DNA of 64,000 nucleotides, from contig JBAZBK010000015.1 of NCBI GenBank assembly GCA_041671505.1, forward strand, positions 62,001 through 126,000, written 5' to 3'. Shown piece after piece: positions 52,283 to 61,324 of this stretch. A program made the position numbers and the translations under genes. The DNA is from JACPDH01 sp041671505. GTDB taxonomy: Bacteria > Acidobacteriota > Thermoanaerobaculia > Gp7-AA8. Within the stretch, counting starts at the first letter, position 1. Each line of letters opens with the position of its first letter. Under the pieces are notes generated by a model. It saw nothing but the letters and a program-made list of their open reading frames with translations, had not been told where the DNA came from and did not search any database.

Positions 52283-53101
52283 ATGAGTCGAACGTACATC
52301 AGCCTTGCGAGCCTCGGGCTTGCTGTGATTCTTGTTTGTTCTCTCCCGGCATCCGCGCAGGTCGCGCCGTCGTTAGGCGTGGCCGGGCAGTTCGGGGCAT
52401 TGGGCAAGTCGGGGGTGACCGGATCCACCGGACTCGGCACCGTGGTCGCCGGCGACGTAGGCTCTTCTCCTACGGCGACAATTTCGAATTTTCCGCCTTC
52501 GAGCGTGACTCCGCCCAATCAGCTGCATCTGTTCAATGACACGACCGTGCAGCAGGCTCAGGCGGATGCGCTGGCTGCGTACAACTTTCTGGCCGCGCAG
52601 GGGCCCGGCACGGTGCTCCCCGCGCAGCTCGACGCAGCGGTGCTGACTTCCGGCGTCTATTCGTTTTCCGGAGGGGCGGCGGATCTCGCAGCGCTCGGAA
52701 CACTGACTTTGAACGGGCCTGGAATCTTCGTCTTCAACGTCGACAGCGCGCTCACTGCAAACGTCGGCTCGAGTGTCATCGGAACCGCTGACCCGTGCAA
52801 CGTGTATTGGCGAGTCGGCAGCTCCGCGACGCTCAACGGGGTCAACTTCCGCGGGACGGTCATCGCCGATGCGAGCGTTACCATCGGCTCCGGCTCCAAC
52901 CTGGCCGGCAGGGCACTTGCTGGAACGGGCGCGACAGGTGCAGTGACGATGGCGGGATCCGGCGGCAATGCGATTTCGGGATGCGCTTCTGCGCCGGCTG
53001 CCGCGGCTCCCATTCCCGCGCTCGATTTCGTCGGACTGGCGATGCTCATCGCCCTCACCGCGGGCGTCGGACTGTTCGTGATCAAGAGACTCAATTCCTG
53101 A
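52283..53101 (+). CDS. DUF3494 ice-binding-like protein with IPTL-CTERM-like tail
   Basis: The 272-residue protein has a signal peptide (about 1-25) and a DUF3494 beta-solenoid (LGVAGQFGALGKSGVTGST, VVAGDVGSSP, IFVFNVDSALTANVGS, NVYWRVGSSATLNG, GTVIADASVTIGSGSNLAGRAL). This fold includes known ice-binding proteins but also many surface proteins of non-polar bacteria. The C-terminus (PIPALDFVGLAML, hydrophobic helix, KRLNS) resembles an IPTL-CTERM type sorting signal. It is therefore probably surface-anchored. Driven by element 52136-52212. Confidence 0.87.
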   Translation: MSRTYISLASLGLAVILVCSLPASAQVAPSLGVAGQFGALGKSGVTGSTGLGTVVAGDVGSSPTATISNFPPSSVTPPNQLHLFNDTTVQQAQADALAAYNFLAAQGPGTVLPAQLDAAVLTSGVYSFSGGAADLAALGTLTLNGPGIFVFNVDSALTANVGSSVIGTADPCNVYWRVGSSATLNGVNFRGTVIADASVTIGSGSNLAGRALAGTGATGAVTMAGSGGNAISGCASAPAAAAPIPALDFVGLAMLIALTAGVGLFVIKRLNS

Positions 53102-53125
53102 AGTCGTTCAAGGCCCCGTAGTCGA

Positions 53126-53157
53126 AAAAGCCGCGCACTCGCGCGGCTTTTCCTTTT
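53126..53157 (+). terminator. Intrinsic terminator
   Basis: AAAAGCCGCGC / GCGCGGCTTTT stem with ACTC loop, followed by CCTTTT; 25 bases behind the DUF3494 stop. The A run makes it usable on both strands, also for the convergent oxidoreductase gene. Confidence 0.88.
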
Positions 53158-53202
53158 GGAGACGATCGCGTTCCACGGGCGAATGCTGCGCGGTGGTTCG
53201 GG

Positions 53203-54225
53203 TTACAGCTCCGACATTTGCACGAGCTGCTTCCCCTGGTTCCTGCCCTGGAGCATCTCGATGAAGGCCTGCGGAGCGCTCTCGATGCCCTTGGCGACGT
53301 CTTCACGGTACTTGAGCCTGCCGGCCCTCAGCCAGGCGGCGAGCTGCTGGCGCGCTCCGTGGAAGCGGTCGGCGTAGGCGGAGACGAGAAAGCCCTGCAC
53401 CTTCGCCTGCCTGGCGATGAGCTGACTGAGCCACCGCGGTCCCATCTCCGGCCGCTCGAGGTTCTGCTGCGAATTCTGCCCGCACACGGAGACTCGCGCG
53501 TTGACGTTGATCAGCTCCATGACGGCGTCGGTGACGGCTCCGCCCACGTTGTCGAAGTAGATGTCGATCCCGGCGGGGCAGAGCTCGCTCAGTCTCGCGC
53601 GGACGTCGGTGTCGGCCGCGTAGTTGAAGGCGGCATCGAAGCCGAGCTCGTCGATGAGCCAGGAGACCTTCGCGTCGGCGCCGACGATGCCGACGACGCG
53701 GCATCCCCGGATCTTCGCGATCTGGCCGGCGAGCATTCCGATCGCGCCCGCTGCGCCGGAGACCACGACCGTTTCGCCCGAACGCGGATCACAGATGTCG
53801 AGGAGCCCGAAGTAGGCGGTCAGCCCTGGGGTGCCTAACACGCCGAGCGCCGTCGAGATCGGCGCGATGGCAGGGTCGAGCCTTCGCATGGCGGCTCCGC
53901 GGGTGACCACGTACTCCTGCCAGCCGAACATTCCTTCCGCCGCGTCTCCCACGCGGAAGGCCGAATCATTCGATTCCACCACGAAACCGACGGCTCCACC
54001 GGGAATCACGTCGCCGATCGCCATCGGGCGCACGTCCGCTGCCGCGTCGTTCATTCTCCCGCGCATGTACGGATCGAGCGAGAGGTACACCGATCGGATC
54101 AGCACTTCGTTCGCGGCCGGGGACGGCCGCGGCGAATAGGCCAGCTGGAAGTCCGAGACCTTCGGAAGCCCCACCGGCCGGGCGGCGAGCCTGATCTGTC
54201 GGTTCAACATCGGTACTGGGTTCAA
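53203..54225 (-). CDS. NADP-dependent MDR oxidoreductase (CurA/YfmJ-like)
   Basis: The 340-residue protein is a zinc-free medium-chain dehydrogenase/reductase of the prostaglandin-reductase/leukotriene-dehydrogenase group: LSLDPYMRGRM near the N-terminus, GTPGLTAYFGLLDI, the nucleotide-binding VSGAAGAIGMLAGQIAK, and VGGAVTDAVMELINVNARVSVCGQ. It would reduce alpha,beta-unsaturated carbonyls with NADPH. Start TTG 54225 has AGGAGG 4 bases before it; ATG 54210 is an alternative. No regulon element is present. Confidence 0.9.
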   Translation of the reverse strand: MNPVPMLNRQIRLAARPVGLPKVSDFQLAYSPRPSPAANEVLIRSVYLSLDPYMRGRMNDAAADVRPMAIGDVIPGGAVGFVVESNDSAFRVGDAAEGMFGWQEYVVTRGAAMRRLDPAIAPISTALGVLGTPGLTAYFGLLDICDPRSGETVVVSGAAGAIGMLAGQIAKIRGCRVVGIVGADAKVSWLIDELGFDAAFNYAADTDVRARLSELCPAGIDIYFDNVGGAVTDAVMELINVNARVSVCGQNSQQNLERPEMGPRWLSQLIARQAKVQGFLVSAYADRFHGARQQLAAWLRAGRLKYREDVAKGIESAPQAFIEMLQGRNQGKQLVQMSEL

Positions 54226-54353
54226 TGAACCTCCTGGTGCGTTCCCGCTCGCTGCTCCGACGCTCGCCCCCTCGTTCGGCGGGTGGGCGGCTTCAGCGTT
54301 TCAGCACGAGCCCCGGGCCGCCGTGAAGCGTGAATGGCTCGGGGGCAGAAGCG

Positions 54354-54572
54354 TCAGTCTTTCGTCTTGACCAAGAGCAGTCCCGCGCCGACGACGATCG
54401 CGCCGACGCCGGCCCAGACCGGGATGTTGACCGTCTGCTTCTCCTTGACCGACATCTCCAGTGGGCCGATCTTCGCGTCGTGCGTGGTCTTCGTGTACGT
54501 GATGCCGCCCCAGGCGAGACCGATCACTCCAGCTGCGATCAGTAGAATTGCGACCAGTTTGAGTGCGCTCAT
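54354..54572 (-). CDS. DUF3185-family small membrane protein
   Basis: The 72-residue protein has two membrane helices (LVAILLIAAGVIGLAWGGITY and VWAGVGAIVVGAGLLLV) separated by a charged loop (HDAKIGPLEMSVKEKQTV), which is the DUF3185 pattern. Function unknown; members often sit with other stress genes. Single gene behind regulon element 54696-54772. Confidence 0.85.
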   Translation of the reverse strand: MSALKLVAILLIAAGVIGLAWGGITYTKTTHDAKIGPLEMSVKEKQTVNIPVWAGVGAIVVGAGLLLVKTKD

Positions 54573-54695
54573 GATTGCGTTGCTCCTTCGCTCGAACGGC
54601 GGTCATTCGCCGCAACTGCCGGCGGAATGTTCGTTGGTGAATTGAGACGGATCATTCATTTTCACGGGATGGAGTCGATGCTCCAAGCTGTCTCA

Positions 54696-54772
54696 AACCT
54701 AGACCTCGGGATGGCCGGCTGGAAGCGCAGTTTCTACCCAATGGTCGGGGTGGGGTGATGGGTAGAAACTAC
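54696..54772 (-). promoter_or_regulatory. Regulon element 10 (DUF3185 protein)
   Basis: Minus strand: distal dyad GTAGTTTCTAC (54762-54772), proximal GTAGAAACTGC running into GCGCTT (54723-54737), exactly 20 bp, CTAGGTT (54696-54702; -10 TAGGTT), then TGAGACAG. Dyad centres 35 bp apart. The rest of the gap 54573-54980 shows no gene or repeat. Confidence 0.9.
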
Positions 54773-54980
54773 ATGGCGAGGTGCCATGTGGTGAGAGGCC
54801 TCGCGCGTGTCATTCTCGACTCAGCACGTCGAACGCCGCGGCGCCGATCCGGTTGCGGGCAAGAGGAGAAGCGGTGCGAGCGGAAACGGGAGGCGTTCTT
54901 TCGGGCCGCACGGACATGCCAAAGCAGCGCCCGGACGCCGCGAGACTCGTCGCTTCGAGCGAATCGCCGCGCTGCGCCGA

Positions 54981-55181
54981 TCAGTTCCGGTCGATCTCGA
55001 CGTTTTGTTTGCTGCCGCTGTTCGAGACCGCGATCATGATGCCGATGCCGATCAGGATCACGACGCCGATCGACGTCCATGCCATGCCGATGTTCTCCAG
55101 CACTCCCAGCTTCCAGAGCGCGGCGAGCACGCCACCCATGAGCACGATGTAGCCGAGCAGATACATTCCAGTCCATTTCAT
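54981..55181 (-). CDS. Small two-helix membrane protein, unknown
   Basis: The 66-residue protein has two hydrophobic segments (YLLGYIVLMGGVLAALW and SIGVVILIGIGIMIAV) and a polar tail (SNSGSKQNVEIDRN). CAGGAG precedes the ATG. It is last in the likely operon BON - Lmo0937-like - this gene under element 56055-56129, with a 102-base gap before it. Confidence 0.7.
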   Translation of the reverse strand: MKWTGMYLLGYIVLMGGVLAALWKLGVLENIGMAWTSIGVVILIGIGIMIAVSNSGSKQNVEIDRN

Positions 55182-55283
55182 GATGAGTCTCCTGTCTGGC
55201 GAAGCTGGTGCTCCGCGATGTTCGAATGGAACGTCAGGAGCGGCGATGCGCGCCGCTCCTGACGGATCGAGTGAGACTCGGCC

Positions 55284-55433
55284 CTAGGCGACTCGTCGCC
55301 CGGAGATCAGCCGGAAGATGACGATGACGACGGCGACGACGAGGAGGAGATGCAGCAGCCCTCCTGCCGTGTACGAGGTGACCATCCCGAGGAGCCAGAG
55401 AATGAGAAGGACCGCAAGAATCGTGTAGAGCAT
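55284..55433 (-). CDS. Lmo0937-family small membrane protein
   Basis: The 49-residue protein starts MLYTILAVLLILWLLGMV and has a second helix LLHLLLVVAVVIVIFRLI, the usual Lmo0937-family form. AAAGGAG lies 8 bases before the ATG. It is 24 bases downstream of the BON gene, so co-transcribed. Function unknown; the family is common in osmotic and envelope stress sets. Confidence 0.82.
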   Translation of the reverse strand: MLYTILAVLLILWLLGMVTSYTAGGLLHLLLVVAVVIVIFRLISGRRVA

Positions 55434-55457
55434 GAGAGTTCTCCTTTCGACTGTCCG

Positions 55458-56024
55458 CTAGTTGGTGATCTTGCCGACGGTAAGCTCGTTGTTCACGCCG
55501 TTGACGCCCTTGGTGCTGCGCGCGATGCGCTCGGCATCGCTGCTCATCGTCTTCGAGCTGACGCGTCCGATGAGCGTCACGACTCCCTGCGACGAGCTGA
55601 CGTCGATGTCTCCAGCCTTGATCTCGGAGTTGGCGATCAGCTTCGATTTGACCTTCGAGCTGATCATGACGTCGTCGACCCAGCTGCCGACGGTCCGCTC
55701 TCCGACGGTGAGCTCGTTCTCGACCCCTTCGACGCCTTCAGTGCGCCAGGCGACGCGACCCGCTTCCTGACGGGCGCTCTCGGTGTCGACGACACCGGTG
55801 AGGAAGACGACGCCTTCGCGCGTCTCGACGCCCACCTGGCGGGCCTTCACCTTTTCGTTGGTCTCGAGCTTCTCCTGGATCACGTTCGTGATACCCGAGT
55901 CGGCCTTCCGGGTGTGCGTCGGTACCATCGAGGAGGCGCAGCCTGCGAGTACGAGTAGGCCGGCACCGGCAAGCGAGGCCGTTACTGCGAGGAATGGGCG
56001 TTTGCCCGGAGCAAGTGTTTTCAT
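55458..56024 (-). CDS. Dual-BON-domain lipoprotein (OsmY-like)
   Basis: The 188-residue protein has a lipoprotein signal (GLLVLAGC) and two BON domains (IQEKLETNEKVKARQVGVETREGV is the first, with VVFLTGVVDTE; VKSKLIANSEIKAGDIDV the second, with VVTLIGRVSS). BON domains bind phospholipid and stabilise the outer membrane, as in OsmY and DolP. ATG 56024 with AAAGGA upstream. First gene behind regulon element 56055-56129. Confidence 0.92.
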   Translation of the reverse strand: MKTLAPGKRPFLAVTASLAGAGLLVLAGCASSMVPTHTRKADSGITNVIQEKLETNEKVKARQVGVETREGVVFLTGVVDTESARQEAGRVAWRTEGVEGVENELTVGERTVGSWVDDVMISSKVKSKLIANSEIKAGDIDVSSSQGVVTLIGRVSSKTMSSDAERIARSTKGVNGVNNELTVGKITN

Positions 56025-56054
56025 GGATTTGAGTCCTTTCCTGAAGCTGTCTCC

Positions 56055-56129
56055 AACCTAGCCCTCGCGCGCCGACGGCGGAAGCGCAGTTACTACGCGA
56101 GAGGTGGGGCCGGGGTGCGTAGTAACTAC
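56055..56129 (-). promoter_or_regulatory. Regulon element 11 (BON operon)
   Basis: Minus strand: distal dyad GTAGTTACTAC (56119-56129), proximal GTAGTAACTGC running into GCGCTT (56082-56096), exactly 20 bp, CTAGGTT (56055-56061; -10 TAGGTT), then GGAGACAG. Dyad centres 33 bp apart. This copy and element 10 are the closest to consensus. Confidence 0.9.
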
Positions 56130-56210
56130 AGTCGGATGTAAGATTCACCCGCCGCGAGCGCCCTGACGGCGTAGCGCGACTCAAATCAACACCACTTGGA
56201 GGAGTACACG

Positions 56211-56795
56211 ATGCGCAAGTTGTTCGTTGTGGGAATCATGATCCTTGCTCTCCTGGCTGCCGGTTGCAGCAAGGCTCCCGCTGAAGCGGCACTCAAGGTC
56301 GCCGACGAGGCGGTCGCCAAGGTGAAGCCCGAGGCCGAGAAGTTCGTTCCGGAGCAGTTCAACGCGCTGACCGCGTCCGTCGCCGATGCCAGGGCCAAAT
56401 TCGATGCGAAGGATTACAAGGGCGCCCTCGCCGCCGCGCAGGAGATTCCCGCGAAGGCCGACGAGACGATGAAGGCCGCCGCCGCGAAGAAGGACGAGCT
56501 GATGAAGCAGTGGGCCGATCTGCAGGGATCTCTGCCGACCATGGTTCAGGGCCTCACCGAGAAGATCACCGGACTCGCCGCGATGAAGAAGCTCCCCAAG
56601 GGAGTCGACGCGACGATGGTCGAAACGGCGAAGACCTCGCTCGCAGATGTGACGAGCGGCTGGACCGCCGCGTCCGCCGCCTACACCGAAGGCGACATCA
56701 CCGGCGCAATCGCCAAGGCTGGCGACGTCAAGCTGAAGGTCGAATCGCTCTCGAAGATGCTGGAAGTCGTCCCGGCGCCTGCCGCCGCGAAGTAG
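56211..56795 (+). CDS. Helical lipoprotein, unknown function
   Basis: The 194-residue protein has a lipoprotein signal (ILALLAAGC). The mature part is Ala/Lys-rich and helical (ALKVADEAVAKVKPEAEKF, FDAKDYKGALAAAQEIPAKAD), suggesting a coiled-coil or TPR-like bundle in the periplasm. GGAGGA lies 8 bases before the ATG. It is divergent from the BON operon, but the regulon element there points the other way. A strong terminator follows. Confidence 0.78.
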   Translation: MRKLFVVGIMILALLAAGCSKAPAEAALKVADEAVAKVKPEAEKFVPEQFNALTASVADARAKFDAKDYKGALAAAQEIPAKADETMKAAAAKKDELMKQWADLQGSLPTMVQGLTEKITGLAAMKKLPKGVDATMVETAKTSLADVTSGWTAASAAYTEGDITGAIAKAGDVKLKVESLSKMLEVVPAPAAAK

Positions 56796-56815
56796 CATTC
56801 GGTTCGCAAGACATA

Positions 56816-56853
56816 ACGGCCTCCTGCCTGTGGGCAGGAGGCCGTTTCGTTTT
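56816..56853 (+). terminator. Intrinsic terminator
   Basis: ACGGCCTCCTGCC / GGCAGGAGGCCGT stem, TGTG loop, TTCGTTTT tail; 20 bases behind the lipoprotein stop. Confidence 0.9.
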
Positions 56854-56875
56854 CGGGGAGATTACGCGCAGGTGC

Positions 56876-57175
56876 GGCCCACGCTGGCACCCCTGCCGGG
56901 GTGCGGAACGTTGGTCGCTCTCGACCGGGGGTCGCCCCGCTTCGCGGGTCGACCCCCGGCTACCTTCTGACATCCCTCCGGGATGTGGGAAGACGAAGAC
57001 CGAAGCCCCGAAGACCGAAGACCTGACCCCGATCGCCGCTCGCGATTCTGCTGTCGCGCTGGACGCACGCCGGAGGCGTGCCAGAAGGTAGCCCCGGGTC
57101 GCCGCAGGCGACCCGGGGTTGGGAATGCAGAGATGTCCGCACCCCGGCAGGGGAGCCAGCGGCGAGCGCAATCTG
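56876..57175. repeat. REP-like GC palindromes around CAGAAGGTAGCC
   Basis: The gap between the lipoprotein and OsmC genes holds two facing units: CCGGGGGTCG...CGACCCCCGGCTACCTTCTG and, inverted, CCAGAAGGTAGCCCCGGGTCG...CGACCCGGGG. The same CCAGAAGGTAGCC start is found at about 50700. Between them are short direct repeats of GAAGACCGAAG. No gene. Confidence 0.7.
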
Positions 57176-57253
57176 CCATCGCTTCGGGATTTGCGAGAAC
57201 GAAAAAAGCGCGACCTTGCGGCCGCGCTCCACAAACGACTTCATGTTGCCTTC

Positions 57254-57682
57254 CTACCCGACCAGCTTCGCCTTCAGGCTGATCGGCGTCGCGGCGAGTG
57301 CTTTCGAGACGGGGCAGCCCTTCTTCGCGCTCTCGGCGAACTGCTGGAACGTCGCGTCGTCCATACCCGGGACTTCCGCTTCGGTCTCGAGCTCGATCTG
57401 CGTGATGCCGAAGCCACCCTCGACGGGCCCGAGATGCACCTTCGCCGTGGTCGACACGCGCTTCGGGTTGTGGCCTTCCTTGCCGAGCCCGGCCGACAGC
57501 GCCATGGAGAAGCAGCCCGCGTGCGCGGCCGCGATCAGCTCTTCGGGATTGGTCCCGGTTCCATCCTCGAAGCGGCTCGGGAAGGAATACTTTCCTTCCC
57601 ACGCACCGCTTCCGAGGCTCATGGTTCCCGAGCCTTCTTTGAGTGTTCCGTTCCAGACAGCGTTCGAATGACGTACAGGCAT
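57254..57682 (-). CDS. osmC: OsmC-family peroxiredoxin
   Basis: The 142-residue protein has the OsmC fold: N-terminal VRHSNAVWNGTLKEGSGTM, the first cysteine in AAAHAGCFSMALS and the second in AKKGCPVSKAL, both needed for reduction of organic hydroperoxides. TNPEELIAAAH fits the OsmC rather than the Ohr subgroup. ATG 57682 with AAGGAGG 5 bases upstream; the open frame further upstream is not protein-like. No regulon element was found in front, although the function would fit. Confidence 0.92.
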   Translation of the reverse strand: MPVRHSNAVWNGTLKEGSGTMSLGSGAWEGKYSFPSRFEDGTGTNPEELIAAAHAGCFSMALSAGLGKEGHNPKRVSTTAKVHLGPVEGGFGITQIELETEAEVPGMDDATFQQFAESAKKGCPVSKALAATPISLKAKLVG

Positions 57683-57888
57683 CGATGCCTCCTTGTAGAA
57701 GTGTGTGATTCGGTCTCGACCGTTGATATCGAGGGTTGAACGATGTCCGAACCGTGGCCGAAGGTCAAGCGGCGAGATGTTGTACGTCACACGATCCTGG
57801 TAAGGCCGCGAGGTACCATGCTGGTCGCACGCCTCGGGGGCGCGCGGCCCGGGTTTCCCGCAATGGCCTTGATTTAACAAAGGAGAAG

Positions 57889-57986
57889 CTGAAGTTAGAA
57901 GTTAGAACGTTGAATTGAGAACCCAGAAACGAAGCCGCTCCAGGCTTTCTGGATTCAAAATTCAACGTTCTAACTTCTAACTTCAG
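57889..57986. repeat. Long hairpin repeat, second member
   Basis: Arms 57889-57916 and 57959-57986 are perfect 28-bp inverted repeats (CTGAAGTTAGAAGTTAGAAC...). Same family as 50815-50916 (GTTAGAACGT core, CCAGAAA next to the loop). The rest of the gap 57683-58064 holds no gene. Confidence 0.85.
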
Positions 57987-58064
57987 GCTCGCTGCCTCTA
58001 ACTCAAAGCCGTTGGGGTTTCCCGGAGCCGCCGGCTCCGAAAGCTCGCGGCACGGAGCGTGGGG

Positions 58065-59309
58065 ATGAATGGGACAAGGAGCTTTCCGGAGTGGTTCCGG
58101 GACTTCGCGGCGACGCATCGCGGCAAGGCAACGATCGGCTTGCTGGCCGCCTTCACTCTGATCGTCGCGCTGCGCCTGTTCATCGGCGCCAGCACCCCCG
58201 CGGCGCACGTCGTCCGCAAGCCGGTGATCGAGACGCTCGTGATGAACGGCCGCGTCCTCGCCCGATACCGCCCCGAGATCGGAGCATCCGTCGGCGGTGT
58301 CGTTCGCGAGGTGCTGGTCGAGGAGGGCGACAGGGTCAAGGCCGGGCAGGAGATCGCACGCCTCGACGACACGGAGCTTCGCGCGCTCGTGGTCGAAGCC
58401 CGTTCGCGCGTCCGTCAGGCCGAAGCGCGGCTTCGACTCGTCGCCTCGGCGAACGAGCGCGCAAACGCGGAAGGCCTCCAGCGCGCCCGCGCGATCCTTG
58501 CGGAAGCCGAGAACGAGTGGAAGCGTCAGCAGACGCTCTTCGCCGAGGGAGTGACGTCGCAGTCGGCAGTCGACGCCGCGCGTCGCGCGGTCGACGTGGC
58601 GAGAAGCGATGTTGCATCGGCCGAAGCGCTCGCGGTGACGACGCGTGAAGGCGGGGACGAGGTCAGGCTGGCGAACGCCTCTCTCGACGAGGCGCGCGCC
58701 GCGCTCGAGAGCGCGACCGCGCGTCTCGACAAGGCGACGCTTCGCGCTCCGGCCGACGGCGTCGTCCTTTCTCGGCTCGTCGCCCCGGGCGCGGCAATCC
58801 AGGCGGGCGAGCCCCTCTTCGTCATGGCGTTCGAGCAGGAGACTCTGCTCCTGGCGCAGCCCGACGAGAAGGCGCTGCCGCAGGTGCGTGTCGGACAGAA
58901 GGCGAAGGCGTCGGCCGACGCCTACCCGCGCGAGCGTTTCGATGCGGAGGTCGCGTACGTAAGCCCGTCGGTGGACCTGCAGCGAGGCACGTTCGACGTG
59001 AGGCTGAGCGTGCCGGAGCCTCCCGCGTACCTGAAGACCGACATGACGCTCTCCGTCGAGATCATCGTGGGCGAGAAGAAGGACGCGCTCGTGATTCCCG
59101 TCGAGGCGGTGCGCGACATCGCGACGGAACCGTGGGTCGTGATCATCCACACGCACAAGGCGAGGAAGCAGCCGATCGTGATCGGTCTGCGCGGAGAGAA
59201 GTACGTCGAGATCGAGAAGGGATTGAAGGAAGGCGACATCGTCGCCCTGGCGCCCGGCCTCGCATTGGTCGGGAAGCATTTCCGCGCCGACATCGCGAAG
59301 GAGGAGTGA
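58065..59309 (+). CDS. Periplasmic adaptor (membrane fusion) subunit of an ABC exporter
   Basis: The protein of about 414 residues has one N-terminal membrane helix (GLLAAFTLIVALRLFIG), a split biotinyl-lipoyl domain (GVVREVLVEEGDRVKAGQEIARLDD and LRAPADGVVLSRLVAPGAAIQAGEPLF), a long coiled-coil hairpin (about 110-230) and a beta-barrel domain. The hairpin suits contact with an outer-membrane channel such as TolC; none is encoded here. ATG 58065, or GTG 58059 two codons earlier. First of three genes, 2 bases before the permease. Confidence 0.9.
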   Translation: MNGTRSFPEWFRDFAATHRGKATIGLLAAFTLIVALRLFIGASTPAAHVVRKPVIETLVMNGRVLARYRPEIGASVGGVVREVLVEEGDRVKAGQEIARLDDTELRALVVEARSRVRQAEARLRLVASANERANAEGLQRARAILAEAENEWKRQQTLFAEGVTSQSAVDAARRAVDVARSDVASAEALAVTTREGGDEVRLANASLDEARAALESATARLDKATLRAPADGVVLSRLVAPGAAIQAGEPLFVMAFEQETLLLAQPDEKALPQVRVGQKAKASADAYPRERFDAEVAYVSPSVDLQRGTFDVRLSVPEPPAYLKTDMTLSVEIIVGEKKDALVIPVEAVRDIATEPWVVIIHTHKARKQPIVIGLRGEKYVEIEKGLKEGDIVALAPGLALVGKHFRADIAKEE

Positions 59310-59311
59310 CG

Positions 59312-60521
59312 ATGCCCTTCGAGTGGCTCGTCGCCATCCGGTTCCTGCGCGAGGGAAAGGCGCAGACGATGCTCATCCTCTCGGGCATCGGCGTCGGCGT
59401 CGGCGTGATCATCTTCCTTTCGGCGCTGATCACGGGGCTCCAGCAGTCGATCATCGACCGGACGCTCGGAACGCAGCCTCACGTCGTGGTGAGGCCGCAG
59501 GAGGAGATGGTGCGCCAGCTGGTGCGCGTGCCGGGAGGCGTGGTCGTCGCGCGCATGCTCCGGCCGCCGCAACGCCTCCGCACCATCCTCCGCTGGCAGC
59601 AGACGCTCGATGAGGTTCGTGCCGTCGAGGGAGTGGTCGCGGCCGCCCCGGTCGTCAACGGCGCCGCGTTCGCGCTGAGAGGCAACGCCAACCGCTCGGT
59701 CGCCGTGCGCGGCGTCGAAGCGGGGAGCTACGCGCGCATCATCGACATGGAGTCGAAGATCGTCTCCGGACATTTCGACGTCGAAGGGGGCAAGGCGGTG
59801 ATCGGCGTCGAGCTGGCGAAAGAGCTCGGCGTCGGCCAGGGAGACAAGCTTCGGCTCTCGACGCCCGACGGCCGGCAGGAGGTGTTCCTGATCTCGGGCA
59901 TCTTCGACGTCGGCAATCGCGACCTCAACCTGCGATGGGTCTTCGTCTCGCTGCGCGCGGGACAGACACTCCTCGACCTCGCCGGCGGGATCTCGACGAT
60001 CGAGCTGAAGTGCGACGACATCTTCGACGCCGAAACCGTGGCGCAGACGATCGCGAGCCGGAGCGGGCTCATCGCGGAGAGCTGGATGAAGCTCAACAGC
60101 CAGCTGCTCGTCGGCCTCCGGTCGCAGGGGAGCTCGAGCATCATGATCCAGTTCTTCGTCGTCGTGGCGGTGGCGCTCGGCATCGCGAGCGTGCTGATCG
60201 TCTCGGTGGTGCAGAAGTCGGCGGAGATCGGGATCCTCAAGGCGATGGGCACTCCGACGCGGCGTGTGGTGGGCGTGTTCCTTCTGCAGGGCGCGCTGCT
60301 CGGCCTCGTCGGCTCGATTCTCGGAATGTTGTTAGGCACCGGGCTCGCGATGTTCTTCCAGAAGCTGGCGAGCAATCCCGACGGATCGCCGACGTTTCCG
60401 GTGAACCTGACGCTGCTGCTCTACCTGCGCTCGGCGGCGATCGCAACGATCGTCGGCATCCTGGCCGCCACGAGCCCGGCGCGCGAGGCGGCAAAGCTCG
60501 ATCCGGCGGAGGTGATCCGCT

Positions 60522-60529
<8 letters not shown>
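59312..60529 (+). CDS. FtsX-like ABC permease (DevC/MacB type)
   Basis: The 405-residue protein has an N-terminal membrane helix (QTMLILSGIGVGVGVIIFLSALI), a periplasmic MacB-like domain (about 45-270), and three C-terminal helices (FFVVVAVALGIASVLIVSVV; LQGALLGLVGSILGMLLG; AIATIVGILAA) with the ILKAMGTPTRRVVGVFLLQG coupling loop. As the ATPase is a separate protein, the arrangement is closer to DevBCA than to MacAB. AAGGAGGA upstream of ATG 59312. Confidence 0.9.
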
Positions 60530-61202
<673 letters not shown>

Positions 61203-61324
61203 TCCGGGATCGCCGGACTCGGCGGAATGTCAGGCCAAGGCATGCCGTTCCCGTGCATCGCGCCCGTTAGGCGATCGGGCTATTCTGCCTGGACGGGGAT
61301 TCGCTGTGCGGCGCGCAGCGCCGA

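Noticed and set aside
21817..56129. Sigma-54 promoters as the explanation of the regulon elements
   Set aside because: There is no GG-N10-GC pair; the conserved YTAnnTT behaves like a sigma-70 -10, and the conserved upstream part is a repeated dyad.
56055..56210. Control of the lipoprotein gene at 56211 by the BON element
   Set aside because: Read on the plus strand the element lacks GCGCTT and the 20-bp spaced -10. Divergent pairs elsewhere carry a separate copy for each direction.
54226..57682. Regulon elements before the oxidoreductase (54225) and OsmC (57682) genes
   Set aside because: Both intergenic regions were read for GTAG-N3-CTAC dyads and GCGCTT-N20-TAnnTT; neither is present.
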